Origin: an uncultured Lachnospiraceae bacterium
GTDB lineage: Bacteria > Bacillota > Clostridia > Lachnospirales > Lachnospiraceae
Direction: 5' to 3'
Assembly: GCA_910588955.1 (NCBI GenBank)
Contig: CAJURQ010000003.1
Span: 1 to 64,000, forward strand
DNA: 64,000 nucleotides
The position numbers and the translations under genes are program-made. This document shows, piece by piece, positions 15,699-25,686 of the stretch. The notes beneath the pieces were generated by a model. The model saw only the letters and a list, made by a program, of their open reading frames with translations. It was not told the DNA's origin and ran no database searches. Position 1 is the first letter of the stretch; each line of letters opens with the position of its first letter.

Positions 15699-18600
15699 AT
15701 GCAGTTCGCAAAAAAGAAGGGACACATAAGGCACAGACTGCTGGCGGGGTTATTCTGCATCAGCCTGCTTACGGCGGATCTGGCATCCGCGATGCCCGTA
15801 TGGGCGAAGGAGCCTGTGGCGGAGGAACAGACGCAGGGCTTCGATGAAGGCAGATCAGAGGAAACACAGGATTCTGACAGTGAGAATAAAGAAGAAACAG
15901 AGGAGAAGCAGGGTGAAGACAACGGCGGGGATAAAGTGACGAATCCCGACGGGGAAGGTGGAGAAAACCAGACGCAGAATCCCGACGGGGAAAAAGAGGG
16001 GGAAGGCGAGGCGAGCCCGGATGACGAAAAGGGCGGGGATAGCGCACAGAATCCCGGCGGCGGAGAAGACGGGGACGGCGTACAGAATCCCGGCGATGGA
16101 ACGGACGGGAACGACGCACAGAATCCCGACGAAGGGAAAGACGGAGATGATGCACAGAATCCCGGCGATGAAACGGACGGGGACAACACACAGAACCCGG
16201 ATGAAGGAGACACGGAAACAGACGACCCGGAGGAAGAGCCGGGCGCTTCAAAAGAGGACGACACGCCGGAGGAAGAAGAAACGGACTCCGTATCGGATAA
16301 TTCCGTGTCGGAGAACGACATGGAAGGGATGGGAGAAGTGCGCGCCCTGGCGGTGCCCGCGGACGCAATTGCGAGCGGAAAATACGGGAATATTACATGG
16401 GTGATTGATGCGGACGGGAAGCTGACGGTGGAAGGGACGGGTGAGTTTGGCACACTGACTGTCGGAGATTCCGGTAATTATGGCAGAGCGCCGTGGGAAT
16501 CTTGGAAATCGAGCATAAAAACAGCGCAGATTGATATTTCGGAGACAACGGATGCCTCATTTATGTTTCAGGGCTGTTCCAAGTTGACAAGTATTGACCT
16601 TAGCGGATTTGACACCGCTAAGGTGACCAATATGAGCGGAATGTTTATGCAGTGCTACGCTTTGGAGAGTATTAACTTTGGCGACTTTAACACAAGCAGT
16701 GTAACTGATATGCGGCGTATGTTTGATGAGTGCAGACAACTGAAAACAATTGATTTGAACAAATTTGATACGAGTAAAGTAACAGATATGAGTTACATGT
16801 TTAACGGTTGCTATAAGCTGGACAGCTTGGATGTAAGCGGATTTACAACAGACCATGTAAACAATATGTCGAGGATGTTTTCGGGCTGCGGTTATACGGG
16901 CGGGCTTAAAAGTCTCGATGTCAGCGCTTTCCATACCGGCAGCGTGACGGATATGAGCGGCATGTTTGATGGATGCAGCGGCTTAACAAGCTTGAATGTG
17001 AGTGGGATCAGGACAGAGAATGTAAGTAATATGGCGCGCATGTTTATGAGCTGCGAAAAACTTACCGATCTTGACGTAACGAGTTTGGATACAAGCAATG
17101 TAACGAATATGAGTTACATGTTTGATGGATGTAAAATGATTACCGATCTAGACGTGACGCATTTTAATACGGCGAAAGTAACAGATATGAGTGGTATGTT
17201 TAACGGTTGCAGTAAGTTGGCAAGCCTTGACGTTAGAAGCTTTGACACGGCGCAGGTAACGAGTATGTCTGCTATGTTCAGTAATTGTGCCGGGATGGAT
17301 ACCATTGATTTGAGCAGTTTTGATACCTGCAATGTGACCAATATGGTCAATATGTTTTATTCGGGTGTTACAGATTCCACTGGGTATGGCGAAGGCTTTA
17401 AACGGCTGAATCTCAGTGGTTTTGATACGGGCAAAGTGACACGTATGACGAATATGTTCTCCGGCTTGAAAAACCTGACGGATCTGGATCTCAGTGGTTT
17501 TGATACAGCAAATGTTACAACTATGCAAGGAATGTTTAAAGATTGCAGAGCTTTGCAGGGAGTAAACCTCGATAGCTTTGATACGAGTAGTGTGATAGAT
17601 GCAAGTAATATGTTTTATAATTGCTGGGCGCTTGAGGAGCTTGACTTGAGCAGTTTTGATTTGAAGGCGGTAAAAGTGGGTGGGAGTGGCAAAAGTATAG
17701 CGTTCCTGACAAGCTGCAATGCCCTTAGAAGATTTTACACGCCCTGTAATCTGCCGGCATCTCAAGAACTCCTGCCGGAAGATGTGCCGGGTAATACATT
17801 AGAAATCCACTGGTATGATGCGGCGGGCAAAGTCTACAGCTCGATACCAAATCTTTCTTATAGTATTTATCTGGAGAAAGGGAAAAAGCCGGACAATGTA
17901 CAGAATCGTATCACGGTGCGGAAATCAAAAACCGCATACACATGCGGGGAGACAATCGCTCTTGACGATCTGACCGTCACCTATTACGGCTCTGACGGCA
18001 GCGTAAAGAAGCTGGAGCAGAGTGCGTATACAACCAACGTGGGTGAGCTGAATCAAACCATGACCGAGCCGGGCGATAAGAAGCTGGTCGTTACCTGTCA
18101 GGGCGGCGGCATGACTTTGGCGGCGGAGATTATTCTGACGGTTACCTACGGACTTTTCGCTGACAATACGGAGATTGTGCTCCCGACAGCAGCCTATACC
18201 TACGACGGAACGCCCAAAACGCCGGAGCCGGCTGCGGTGACCTACACGAAACCGTCGACGAACGGTACGGGAATCCCGGTGACGCTCGCGGAGGGCACGG
18301 ACTATACCGTATCCTACCGCAATAATACAGATGCCTGCGAGCAGCCCGACACGGACAGCGCCGCCCCCACAGTCATCATCAAAGGCACGGGCAGCTACAG
18401 CGGCACGGTCACGAAGACCTTTGCCATCGGCAAGGCGGCGGCTCCCGCTGGGGAGACGCGAAATGTCACGGCCGAACAGTGCACACAGGCACAGCAAAAC
18501 AGGAAAATTGACCTGACGGGCAGCTTTAGAGCCTGCGGGAAAAAGACGGGCTATGAGATCACGCAGGTGGTGGATACGGACAGTATTTTCTCCAAAGCAC

Positions 18601-21600
18601 CCGTCACGGCGGACATTAAAAACGGCGTCCTTACCTATGGCACCAAGGCGGCGGAAGAAGGCAAAACGGCTTCCATAAAGATATCGGTGTCTTTCCAGAA
18701 CTACAAGAACGCGGAATTGACCGTGAAAGTCACCATGGTGGCAAAGAAGGCGGCGCTCATCTCCGGCATCGTCATGCCGGACAGTGTGGTGTACAGCGGC
18801 ACCCCCGTCTCTTACAGCGGGAAAGCAGCGGTAAAAGCGGAGGACGGTACGGATATTACGGAGAAGGTTGCGCTCGTCTATCACTACAGCGGCACGATGG
18901 CGGACGGCACGGCATACCCTGCACAGGGCGGCGCGCCGGACGGAAGCGCTGCGGAAAAGCCGCCCGCGGATGCAGGCAGCTACAGACTGACCATATCGGT
19001 CAAAGATGATGACCCGGACTATGCGGGAAGCGAAGAATACCCGTTCACGATCACAAAGGCGGACGCCGTCGTGCGGGCGAATGACATGATCGTGCTGATG
19101 CAGGCGGACGGCGGCACGGTTTCCGTGGGACAAAGCGGCGTGGGAGAGAATGCTTTCGGCTATGAGACGTCGGGGCTTCTGAACGGGGATAAGCTGACGA
19201 CAACTCCCTCCTATACTGTCACGACGGACGAAGAAGGAAAAAATGCCGTTTCCTCGATTGATGTTTCAAAGACGGGCAAGTATTACATCCAGCCGTCTAA
19301 CGCGGATGCGGGGATGAATTATAACCTGACCTGCAAGCCCGGCATCCTCACGGTTTCGGAGGAGCGGGTGGCGTATACGGTCACCTTTGACGGTATGGGA
19401 CATTACGACGATTTCAGAAAGGGCGGCATCAAGTCGGGCGCGCTGCTGGAACTGACAGAGGAGCAGCGGACGCCGGCGGCGAAAGAGCCGGGCTATGTGT
19501 TTGCGGGCTGGTACAAAGATAAGAGCCTTGCCAAAGGGAAAGAGTGGAACTTCGATACGGACACGGTGCAGTCCGACCTGACCCTGTACGCCTGCTGGCT
19601 GACCGCGGCGGCGCAGGACGGAAACGGCTTAAAGCTGTGCGTGCAGGAAATCCCGGATCAGGTCTATACGGGAAGCGCGCAGAAGCCGGCGGTGACCGTA
19701 TATGACAGCGACGGCACGACCCTGTTGAAATCCGGAAAAGATTATACGGTGAAATATGTCAACAATACAAATGCGGTGGCTCTGGATGAGAACGGTCTGC
19801 CGAAAGAGACGGGCGGCACCGCGAAGGTTGTAAATCCGGGGAAGGCAGATGAACAGCTCACGGATGTGACCAGACATTTCACCAAAGACTGCCCTTATGT
19901 GGTCATTACGGGCAAGGGAAATTATACGGAGACGATTTACCGGAACTTCCTGATTCTGCCGGCGCAGATTGCGGCGGATGCGGGAACGACCGTACAGGCG
20001 GGCGATACGCCTCTTGCGGCGGGTTTTACCCTGAAATACACGGATCAGCTTGTGGTGAATCAGACGAAGGAGCAGAAACCGTTCGGCTCCCTGAAATACA
20101 AGAAAGCGATGAAAGCGGGAACGGACTTTGCCGTGACGCTCGGCGTGGCGGATGGAGAGGGAGCCTTTGACGCAGGGAAGAATCCCCTTGCCGCAGACTG
20201 GAAAGCGGAGGGAACGCTGAATGTGGGAAAGCAGTATGTGCTGCCTGCGATTCCCAAGGGTTACAGCGGCGCTTTCACCCTGACGGTCACGGGGAAAGGC
20301 AACTATGCGGGGACAGTCAGACGGAAAGTATATGTGTCCGAAAAGCAGAAGCTGATGAAGAACGCCACCATCACCCTTGGCAAAAACCAGAAGACGTTTG
20401 CCTACACGGGGCAGGACGTGATGCTGACGCCCGGATATTACGATGCCGCGACAAAGAAAAACTATAAGGTGACGGCAGCAGGTACGGTGAGCGGCACAGC
20501 GGAGGAGAATGCAAATGATATGTTCCTTGTGAAAGCCGGGAAGAACGGAAAGGCAGGCGGGGAAAGTCTGGTCTGGGGAAGGGATTACACCATAGACTAC
20601 GCGGGCACGAACCGCGCGGCGGGTACGGCGACCATGACCCTTACGGGGATAAACGGCTATGTGGGCACGAAGAGTGTCACCTTCAAGATCACGGGTGCGA
20701 AGTTTGCGGCGAATACCGTTGACGTGAAGGCATATGACAGCGCGAAACCGGGTGAGCCGCAGACAGACGCTTTCCGTGCCTCCATGCCCTATACCGGGAA
20801 GGCGGTGACACAGAACAAAGTCATGCTGACGACGAAGGTGACAAAGAGTAATCCGACGGCGAAGGAATTTAACTACGGCGAACATTACACCATCAGCTAT
20901 AAGAACAATGTAAAGAAGGGCACCGCCACCATGACCTTCACGGCGAAGCCCGCGTCCGGCTATACCGGCAGCTTCAAGAAGACCTTCAGGATCACGGCGC
21001 AGGAACTGTCGAAGGACAGGCTTACCGTGGCGGCGCCGGGAGGAAGCGGCGATAGCAGCGCGGCGGTACATACCGGAAGCGACGGGGCAGAGGCGGTTTA
21101 CAGCAAGAATGGTGCGAAGCTTTCCTTTGCGGTCACAAACGAAGCGGGAGCGGTGTTGCGTGAGGGCACGGATTACACGGTAAAATATAAGAACAACAAC
21201 GCGGTAACTACAGCGCAGACGGCTGAGAACAAGAGACCCCTTATGACGGTAACGGGAAAAGGTAACTACGCGGGAAAAGTGGAGGTGTCCTTTGCGGTCA
21301 TACCGGCTTCGCTGAAGACAGTGATTGCGGATCAGACTGTAAGCGTATCGTGCGCGCAGGTGCAGCGGAAAAACGGCATGAAGTTCAAGGATTTCAAGTT
21401 TAAGCTTGTGGAAGGAAAGAAAACCCTCAGCATGGGCGAGGCGAAGGATTATGTCATCGACGAGACGAAGTGTACGCCGGAGATCATTCAGGCTTACGCG
21501 GATGCGCTGGCGGCTTCGGATGCGTCCACAGGCGCAGATGCCGCTGGAACGCTGCCGCCGGAACCCGTGGTGAAGGTGACGGGAAAGGGCGGTTACGCCG

Positions 21601-21986
21601 GAAGACAGACAGCGGATCCGTCTGTAGAAATTCCGCTTGGAAAATACATTTACGCCGATAAACTGGTCACAGCAAATCTGTATGTGGTGGTGTCCGAAGG
21701 AAGCGGGCAAAACATATATACAGGCGGACAGGTCAAACCGGATGTGGCGGTATATTATGGAGAGAAAACGGCAGTCGCTGCGGCGAAGAAGGATAAAGTG
21801 AAGGATGAGGTGACGGCACAGAAATATAAGCTCACGAAGCTGGCGGTGGATACCGATTATACGTTAAGCTATGGTGCGAACATTGCCTCGGGCAAAAACA
21901 AAGGCAGTGTGACAGTCACCGGAGCAGGAAAATACGGAGGCAGTGTGACGGTCAGGTTTACGATTGAGAAGAAGTCAATTTATTAA
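15699..21986 (+). CDS. Giant secreted repeat protein with DUF285 (BspA-like) repeats
   Basis: A 2095-aa exported protein. The start at 15699 (MQFAKKKGHI) gives a clear signal peptide ending near AMPVWA and has a GAGAGGGAGA site; longer starts do not. Domains in order: an acidic low-complexity stalk with QNPG/NPDG repeats (about 38-215); some 16 DUF285 repeats of the form MFxGCxxLxxLDLSxFDT (about 268-675); a bacterial Ig-like domain (near 740-820); many YTVKYKNNT-type beta modules; and an InlB-like B repeat with GYVFAGWYKDK near 1270. No LPXTG motif, S-layer or choline-binding repeat is seen at the C terminus, so the anchor is unknown. Likely a surface adhesin or matrix protein. It is monocistronic and ends at a strong terminator. 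Confidence 0.85.
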   Translation: MQFAKKKGHIRHRLLAGLFCISLLTADLASAMPVWAKEPVAEEQTQGFDEGRSEETQDSDSENKEETEEKQGEDNGGDKVTNPDGEGGENQTQNPDGEKEGEGEASPDDEKGGDSAQNPGGGEDGDGVQNPGDGTDGNDAQNPDEGKDGDDAQNPGDETDGDNTQNPDEGDTETDDPEEEPGASKEDDTPEEEETDSVSDNSVSENDMEGMGEVRALAVPADAIASGKYGNITWVIDADGKLTVEGTGEFGTLTVGDSGNYGRAPWESWKSSIKTAQIDISETTDASFMFQGCSKLTSIDLSGFDTAKVTNMSGMFMQCYALESINFGDFNTSSVTDMRRMFDECRQLKTIDLNKFDTSKVTDMSYMFNGCYKLDSLDVSGFTTDHVNNMSRMFSGCGYTGGLKSLDVSAFHTGSVTDMSGMFDGCSGLTSLNVSGIRTENVSNMARMFMSCEKLTDLDVTSLDTSNVTNMSYMFDGCKMITDLDVTHFNTAKVTDMSGMFNGCSKLASLDVRSFDTAQVTSMSAMFSNCAGMDTIDLSSFDTCNVTNMVNMFYSGVTDSTGYGEGFKRLNLSGFDTGKVTRMTNMFSGLKNLTDLDLSGFDTANVTTMQGMFKDCRALQGVNLDSFDTSSVIDASNMFYNCWALEELDLSSFDLKAVKVGGSGKSIAFLTSCNALRRFYTPCNLPASQELLPEDVPGNTLEIHWYDAAGKVYSSIPNLSYSIYLEKGKKPDNVQNRITVRKSKTAYTCGETIALDDLTVTYYGSDGSVKKLEQSAYTTNVGELNQTMTEPGDKKLVVTCQGGGMTLAAEIILTVTYGLFADNTEIVLPTAAYTYDGTPKTPEPAAVTYTKPSTNGTGIPVTLAEGTDYTVSYRNNTDACEQPDTDSAAPTVIIKGTGSYSGTVTKTFAIGKAAAPAGETRNVTAEQCTQAQQNRKIDLTGSFRACGKKTGYEITQVVDTDSIFSKAPVTADIKNGVLTYGTKAAEEGKTASIKISVSFQNYKNAELTVKVTMVAKKAALISGIVMPDSVVYSGTPVSYSGKAAVKAEDGTDITEKVALVYHYSGTMADGTAYPAQGGAPDGSAAEKPPADAGSYRLTISVKDDDPDYAGSEEYPFTITKADAVVRANDMIVLMQADGGTVSVGQSGVGENAFGYETSGLLNGDKLTTTPSYTVTTDEEGKNAVSSIDVSKTGKYYIQPSNADAGMNYNLTCKPGILTVSEERVAYTVTFDGMGHYDDFRKGGIKSGALLELTEEQRTPAAKEPGYVFAGWYKDKSLAKGKEWNFDTDTVQSDLTLYACWLTAAAQDGNGLKLCVQEIPDQVYTGSAQKPAVTVYDSDGTTLLKSGKDYTVKYVNNTNAVALDENGLPKETGGTAKVVNPGKADEQLTDVTRHFTKDCPYVVITGKGNYTETIYRNFLILPAQIAADAGTTVQAGDTPLAAGFTLKYTDQLVVNQTKEQKPFGSLKYKKAMKAGTDFAVTLGVADGEGAFDAGKNPLAADWKAEGTLNVGKQYVLPAIPKGYSGAFTLTVTGKGNYAGTVRRKVYVSEKQKLMKNATITLGKNQKTFAYTGQDVMLTPGYYDAATKKNYKVTAAGTVSGTAEENANDMFLVKAGKNGKAGGESLVWGRDYTIDYAGTNRAAGTATMTLTGINGYVGTKSVTFKITGAKFAANTVDVKAYDSAKPGEPQTDAFRASMPYTGKAVTQNKVMLTTKVTKSNPTAKEFNYGEHYTISYKNNVKKGTATMTFTAKPASGYTGSFKKTFRITAQELSKDRLTVAAPGGSGDSSAAVHTGSDGAEAVYSKNGAKLSFAVTNEAGAVLREGTDYTVKYKNNNAVTTAQTAENKRPLMTVTGKGNYAGKVEVSFAVIPASLKTVIADQTVSVSCAQVQRKNGMKFKDFKFKLVEGKKTLSMGEAKDYVIDETKCTPEIIQAYADALAASDASTGADAAGTLPPEPVVKVTGKGGYAGRQTADPSVEIPLGKYIYADKLVTANLYVVVSEGSGQNIYTGGQVKPDVAVYYGEKTAVAAAKKDKVKDEVTAQKYKLTKLAVDTDYTLSYGANIASGKNKGSVTVTGAGKYGGSVTVRFTIEKKSIY

Positions 21987-21997
21987 AAGATAAGCGG

Positions 21998-22044
21998 AAG
22001 AAAGGCAGGGACATCCCGGGAGACGGGAAGCGCCTGCCTTTCTT
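21998..22044 (+). terminator. Terminator of the giant surface protein gene
   Basis: AAGAAAGGCAGG (21998-22009) pairs perfectly with CCTGCCTTTCTT (22033-22044) around a 23-nt loop that holds a further CCCG/CGGG pair. The stem begins 12 nt after the stop codon. Confidence 0.75.
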
Positions 22045-22192
22045 GAAAGGATTGTGGGAACGGGCAAAAGGGGCTGTCATATATAAAAGTAAGAAAGTTT
22101 TGGAAAGCGCTGGGAATGGTACGGGAATTTCGGTTTTGCATAATCTATAACATAGGCGATTTTGAAACGAGGCTGTGAAGGAGAGCTGGATT

Positions 22193-24034
22193 ATGGCGAT
22201 TGGGTATCTGACCATGCAGGCGAGAACCGCGCACGACGCGCTGCCCCTTAAGGGGGTACGGGTCACTGTTCTGGACGACGAACAGAACCGGATTTATGAG
22301 CTGACGACGGACGAAAACGGCGAGACGGGAAAAGTGCCGCTTGAAACGATGGATAAAAGCTATTCGCAGAACGAAAATTTTACAGGCACGCCCTATGTCG
22401 CGTATAACGTGTCTGCACAGGCAGAAGGATTTGAACCGGTGTATGTTTCGGACGTTCCGATTTTCGACGGTGAGTCGGCCCGTCTTCCGCTTGTTCTCAT
22501 CCCGCTGCAGGGACAGGAAAGGAACGGGATGCAGACGGAAGTCATGGTGGGGGCGCCCGCGGTAACCATGGAGGGGGAGCGGGAGCCGGAAGGTTTTTTC
22601 CAAGGCGGAGAGTCCGGGCAGGTGCTGCGGTTGGTTGTCATTCCGAACCCGATTACGGTACATTTGGGGACGCCGGACGCTGCGGCATCCAACGTGCAGG
22701 TATCCTTTCCCGATTATGTGAAAAATGTGGCCAGCAGCGAGATTTATCCGACCTGGCCGGAGAGTGCGCTTCGGGCAAACATTTACGCTATCATCACGTT
22801 TGCGCTGAACAGGGTTTACACGGAATGGTACAGGGCGAAGGGTTACCCGTTTGATATTACGAACAGCACCGCCTACGATCAGGCATTTATTTATGGAAGG
22901 CCCATCTACGATTCCATAAGCAGGATCGTTGACGAGATCTTCAACGAATATGTTCGCAGGCAGGGACAGCAGGCGCCCTATTTTACATCCTTCTGTAATG
23001 GCACGACGACGACCTGCAGGGGGATGTCCCAGTGGGGGACGGTTACGCTTTCTAATCAGGGTTACACACCGATTCGGATTCTGCGGTACTATTACCCGGA
23101 TGATGTGGAGATTGTGGAGACGAATGTAATTACGAATATGCTGACTTCCTATCCGGGGACGCCCCTTCGGGTGGGCAGCACGGGACTGGACGTGCAGGCG
23201 ATCCAGACCTATCTGAACCGCATCAGGCGCAATTACCCGGCCATACCGGTGATCACCGACGCGTCCGGAACCTTTGGGGACAGTACCCGGGCGGCAGTTG
23301 TGAAGTTCCAGAATATTTTCGGACTCGCGGCGGACGGGATTGTGGGGAAATCCACATGGTATAAGCTTTCCAGCCTGTATACGGCGGTGACAAGACTTGC
23401 GGAGCTTAACAGCGAGGGAACCGGTCTGGGCATCGGCACCGTGCCTCCATCTTCCGTATTGCGGCAGGGATCAAGAGGGCAGGACGTGATCACGCTGCAG
23501 TATCTGCTGGATGTGATCTCCGAATACTATCCCGATATCCCGGCAGTGGATCAAGACGGCATTTTCGGCGCGGGGACGAGACAGGCGGTGGCCGCTTTCC
23601 AGAGCAGGATGGGGCTTTCGGCGGACGGCATTGTGGGCCCCGCCACATGGAACGCGCTGTACAGAACCTATCAGGGAATCGGGCAGAATGTACCCGTGCC
23701 AAACCCTGATCCGGCGCCTGACACGGGCGGCGGATCCTTTGCCTACACCGTGCGCTCCGGGGATACGCTCTGGCTTTTGGCGAACCGCTACGGCACAACA
23801 GTGGACGCCATCAAACGGCTGAACGGTCTGACGAGCGATAATCTGCAGATTGGGCAGGTACTGCGGATTCCTACGGAACAGTCGTCGGATTACTTTGACT
23901 ATACCGTGCGATCCGGGGATACACTCTGGCTTTTGGCAAACCGCTTCGGAACCACCGTGGATGACATCAGACGGCTGAACGGTCTGACGAGCGATAATCT
24001 GCAGATCGGGCAGGTGTTGCGGATTCCGACGTAA
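22193..24034 (+). CDS. SpoIID-like wall protein with two PG-binding and two LysM domains
   Basis: A 613-aa protein with an N-terminal carboxypeptidase-regulatory-like beta domain (about 1-100), a SpoIID-type domain (about 170-310), two PG_binding_1 domains (about 326-400 and 423-490; GDSTRAAVVKFQ, GAGTRQAVAAFQ) and two nearly identical LysM repeats (about 516-560 and 569-612; YTVRSGDTLWLLANR). The segment SSEIYPTWPESALRAN resembles the SpoIID active-site region with its Glu, and GMSQWG with YYYPDDVEI resembles its C-terminal signature. It should bind and perhaps cut denuded glycan or cortex. No signal peptide is visible, which is typical of some spore-coat proteins. The start at 22193 is set by AAGGAG at 22178-22183. 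Confidence 0.82.
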   Translation: MAIGYLTMQARTAHDALPLKGVRVTVLDDEQNRIYELTTDENGETGKVPLETMDKSYSQNENFTGTPYVAYNVSAQAEGFEPVYVSDVPIFDGESARLPLVLIPLQGQERNGMQTEVMVGAPAVTMEGEREPEGFFQGGESGQVLRLVVIPNPITVHLGTPDAAASNVQVSFPDYVKNVASSEIYPTWPESALRANIYAIITFALNRVYTEWYRAKGYPFDITNSTAYDQAFIYGRPIYDSISRIVDEIFNEYVRRQGQQAPYFTSFCNGTTTTCRGMSQWGTVTLSNQGYTPIRILRYYYPDDVEIVETNVITNMLTSYPGTPLRVGSTGLDVQAIQTYLNRIRRNYPAIPVITDASGTFGDSTRAAVVKFQNIFGLAADGIVGKSTWYKLSSLYTAVTRLAELNSEGTGLGIGTVPPSSVLRQGSRGQDVITLQYLLDVISEYYPDIPAVDQDGIFGAGTRQAVAAFQSRMGLSADGIVGPATWNALYRTYQGIGQNVPVPNPDPAPDTGGGSFAYTVRSGDTLWLLANRYGTTVDAIKRLNGLTSDNLQIGQVLRIPTEQSSDYFDYTVRSGDTLWLLANRFGTTVDDIRRLNGLTSDNLQIGQVLRIPT

Positions 24035-24074
24035 ATCTGCTGCATTTTTGCATACAGGACTGTCGGCAGACAGA

Positions 24075-24111
24075 CAGAAGACATCCGCAAAGGCGGGTGT
24101 CTTCTGTTGTT
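24075..24111 (+). terminator. Terminator after the LysM wall protein gene
   Basis: CAGAAGACATCCGC pairs with GCGGGTGTCTTCTG around AAAG (24075-24106), with a short TTGTT tail. Confidence 0.72.
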
Positions 24112-24121
24112 AATCCGAAGA

Positions 24122-24149
24122 TTGCCTTTTGAGATGGGAGTGGTATAAT
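24122..24149 (+). promoter_or_regulatory. Promoter of trkA-trkH
   Basis: TTGCCT (24122-24127), 16 nt, TATAAT (24144-24149). A roughly 160-nt leader follows before the GTG start. It contains no riboswitch I can recognise; an ydaO/KtrAB-type c-di-AMP switch was looked for and not seen. Confidence 0.55.
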
Positions 24150-24313
24150 ATACACGATGGCAATGAGAAGTGCGCAGACGTAAGATGGAAAATGGCAGCT
24201 TGCTGACAATTTTTTCAGATTGCGGATGCATAGGGCGACAGCCCGTGAGCGAGATGAAGCGGAGTGGAATCGAGCTTGCACTGCGAATGAATCTACAATG
24301 GAGGGAACTTTCA

Positions 24314-25675
24314 GTGAAGATCATAATAGCGGGGGACGGCAAAGTAGGCTCTACGCTGACGAGGCAGTTGGTCGCGGAGGGGCACGACATTACCCTGATT
24401 GACGCGAAAGCGGAGGTTCTCGAGGTAAGCGAGGAACGCTACGATATTATGGCGGTGCAGGGAAACTGTGCATCCATGGCGACGCTCTCCAAGGCGGGCG
24501 TGGAGGACGCGGAACTGCTGATTGTGATGACAGGGGCGGATGAGGTAAATCTGCTCTGCTGCACGATCGCGCACGGCATGAATCCGAATCTGCATACAAT
24601 AGCGAGAATACGAAATCCGGAATACAAGGATCAGATTTATGAGATGAGGCATCTGTTTGGATTGTCCATGGTGGTCAATCCGGAGAGACAGGCTGCAATC
24701 GAGATGGAACGTCTGATCAAGTATCCCGGTTTTTTAAAGAGAGACACTTTTGCCAAAGGCAAGGTGGAAATCGTGGAATTAAAGATCGGGGATGATTCCA
24801 AGCTTTGCAATGTGGGACTTTATGACCTGCCGAATGTGGTGAAATGCAAGATTCTGGTCTGCGCCGTTTTGCGGGACAGCAAGGCGATCATCCCCGACGG
24901 TAATTTTGTGCTGCGGGCGGGGGACCGGATTTTTGTGACGGCATCTACCAGAGAATTGACCGTATTCCTCAAAAATATGGGGATTATTACGCATAAGGCA
25001 AAACGGGTGCTTTTGTGCGGCGGCGGACGATTAAGCTACTACTTGGCGCAGCTTCTGAATCAGGACGGCATCATGGTGGAAATCATTGAGCAGGACTATG
25101 ACAGATGCCTTTCTCTGGCAAATCAGCTGCCGGATGTGACTGTGGTGCATGGCGATGCCAGCAACGAGTTCCTTCTGCAGCGGGAGCGGATCGGAGAATG
25201 TGACGCGCTTGTCACATTGACCGGTGTGGACGAGATGAACCTGTTTATCTCCCTGATTGGCGGCAATGCGGAGGTGCCTCAGATTATCACGAAACTTGGC
25301 AGGCTTTCCAACAACCGTATTCTGGATAAGCTGCCTGTGGGCAGCACCATCAGCCCGAAGGAGCTTTGCTGCAATGATATTGTGCGGTATGTGCGTGCGA
25401 TCCGCAACCAGACGGGAGCGGTGCAGGCGGTCAATGTGATCGCGGACGGACAGGCGGAGGCGATCGAGTTCCTCGTGGACGAAAGCACGAAGCACTGTGA
25501 GGAGCCATTGAAAAAATTAAAGCTGAAGAAAAATATCCGTGTGGCGGGAATTAACAGGCACAACAGCTTTGAAATACCAAACGGCGACTCCTTCTACAAA
25601 AAGGGTGACGCTGTGATTATCGTGACGGGCAGGGACGAGGTTATTTATCAGCTGAACGATATCTTTATGTCCTAG
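24314..25675 (+). CDS. trkA: Trk potassium uptake regulatory subunit TrkA
   Basis: A 453-aa cytoplasmic protein with two tandem RCK modules. Each has a Rossmann TrkA-N domain (IIIAGDGKVGSTLTRQL at the N terminus; VLLCGGGRLSYYLAQLL around residue 235) followed by a TrkA-C domain. The length matches two-module TrkA. The start is the GTG at 24314, preceded by GGAGGGA; upstream in-frame ATGs would add about 48 unrelated residues. It gates the TrkH channel by nucleotide binding. The trkH gene follows after 11 nt, forming an operon. Confidence 0.92.
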   Translation: MKIIIAGDGKVGSTLTRQLVAEGHDITLIDAKAEVLEVSEERYDIMAVQGNCASMATLSKAGVEDAELLIVMTGADEVNLLCCTIAHGMNPNLHTIARIRNPEYKDQIYEMRHLFGLSMVVNPERQAAIEMERLIKYPGFLKRDTFAKGKVEIVELKIGDDSKLCNVGLYDLPNVVKCKILVCAVLRDSKAIIPDGNFVLRAGDRIFVTASTRELTVFLKNMGIITHKAKRVLLCGGGRLSYYLAQLLNQDGIMVEIIEQDYDRCLSLANQLPDVTVVHGDASNEFLLQRERIGECDALVTLTGVDEMNLFISLIGGNAEVPQIITKLGRLSNNRILDKLPVGSTISPKELCCNDIVRYVRAIRNQTGAVQAVNVIADGQAEAIEFLVDESTKHCEEPLKKLKLKKNIRVAGINRHNSFEIPNGDSFYKKGDAVIIVTGRDEVIYQLNDIFMS

Positions 25676-25686
25676 GGTGGTTGGTT

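Noticed and set aside
15940..16220. Regular short repeats that could suggest a CRISPR array
   Set aside because: The repeats keep the reading frame of the secreted protein (QNPG/NPDG units), spacers are not unique and there are no cas genes.
17925..21710. Long antisense ORFs (402 and 693 aa) under the giant surface protein
   Set aside because: They are rich in Arg, His and Leu as expected for shadows of a GC-biased gene, and lack ribosome sites and domains.
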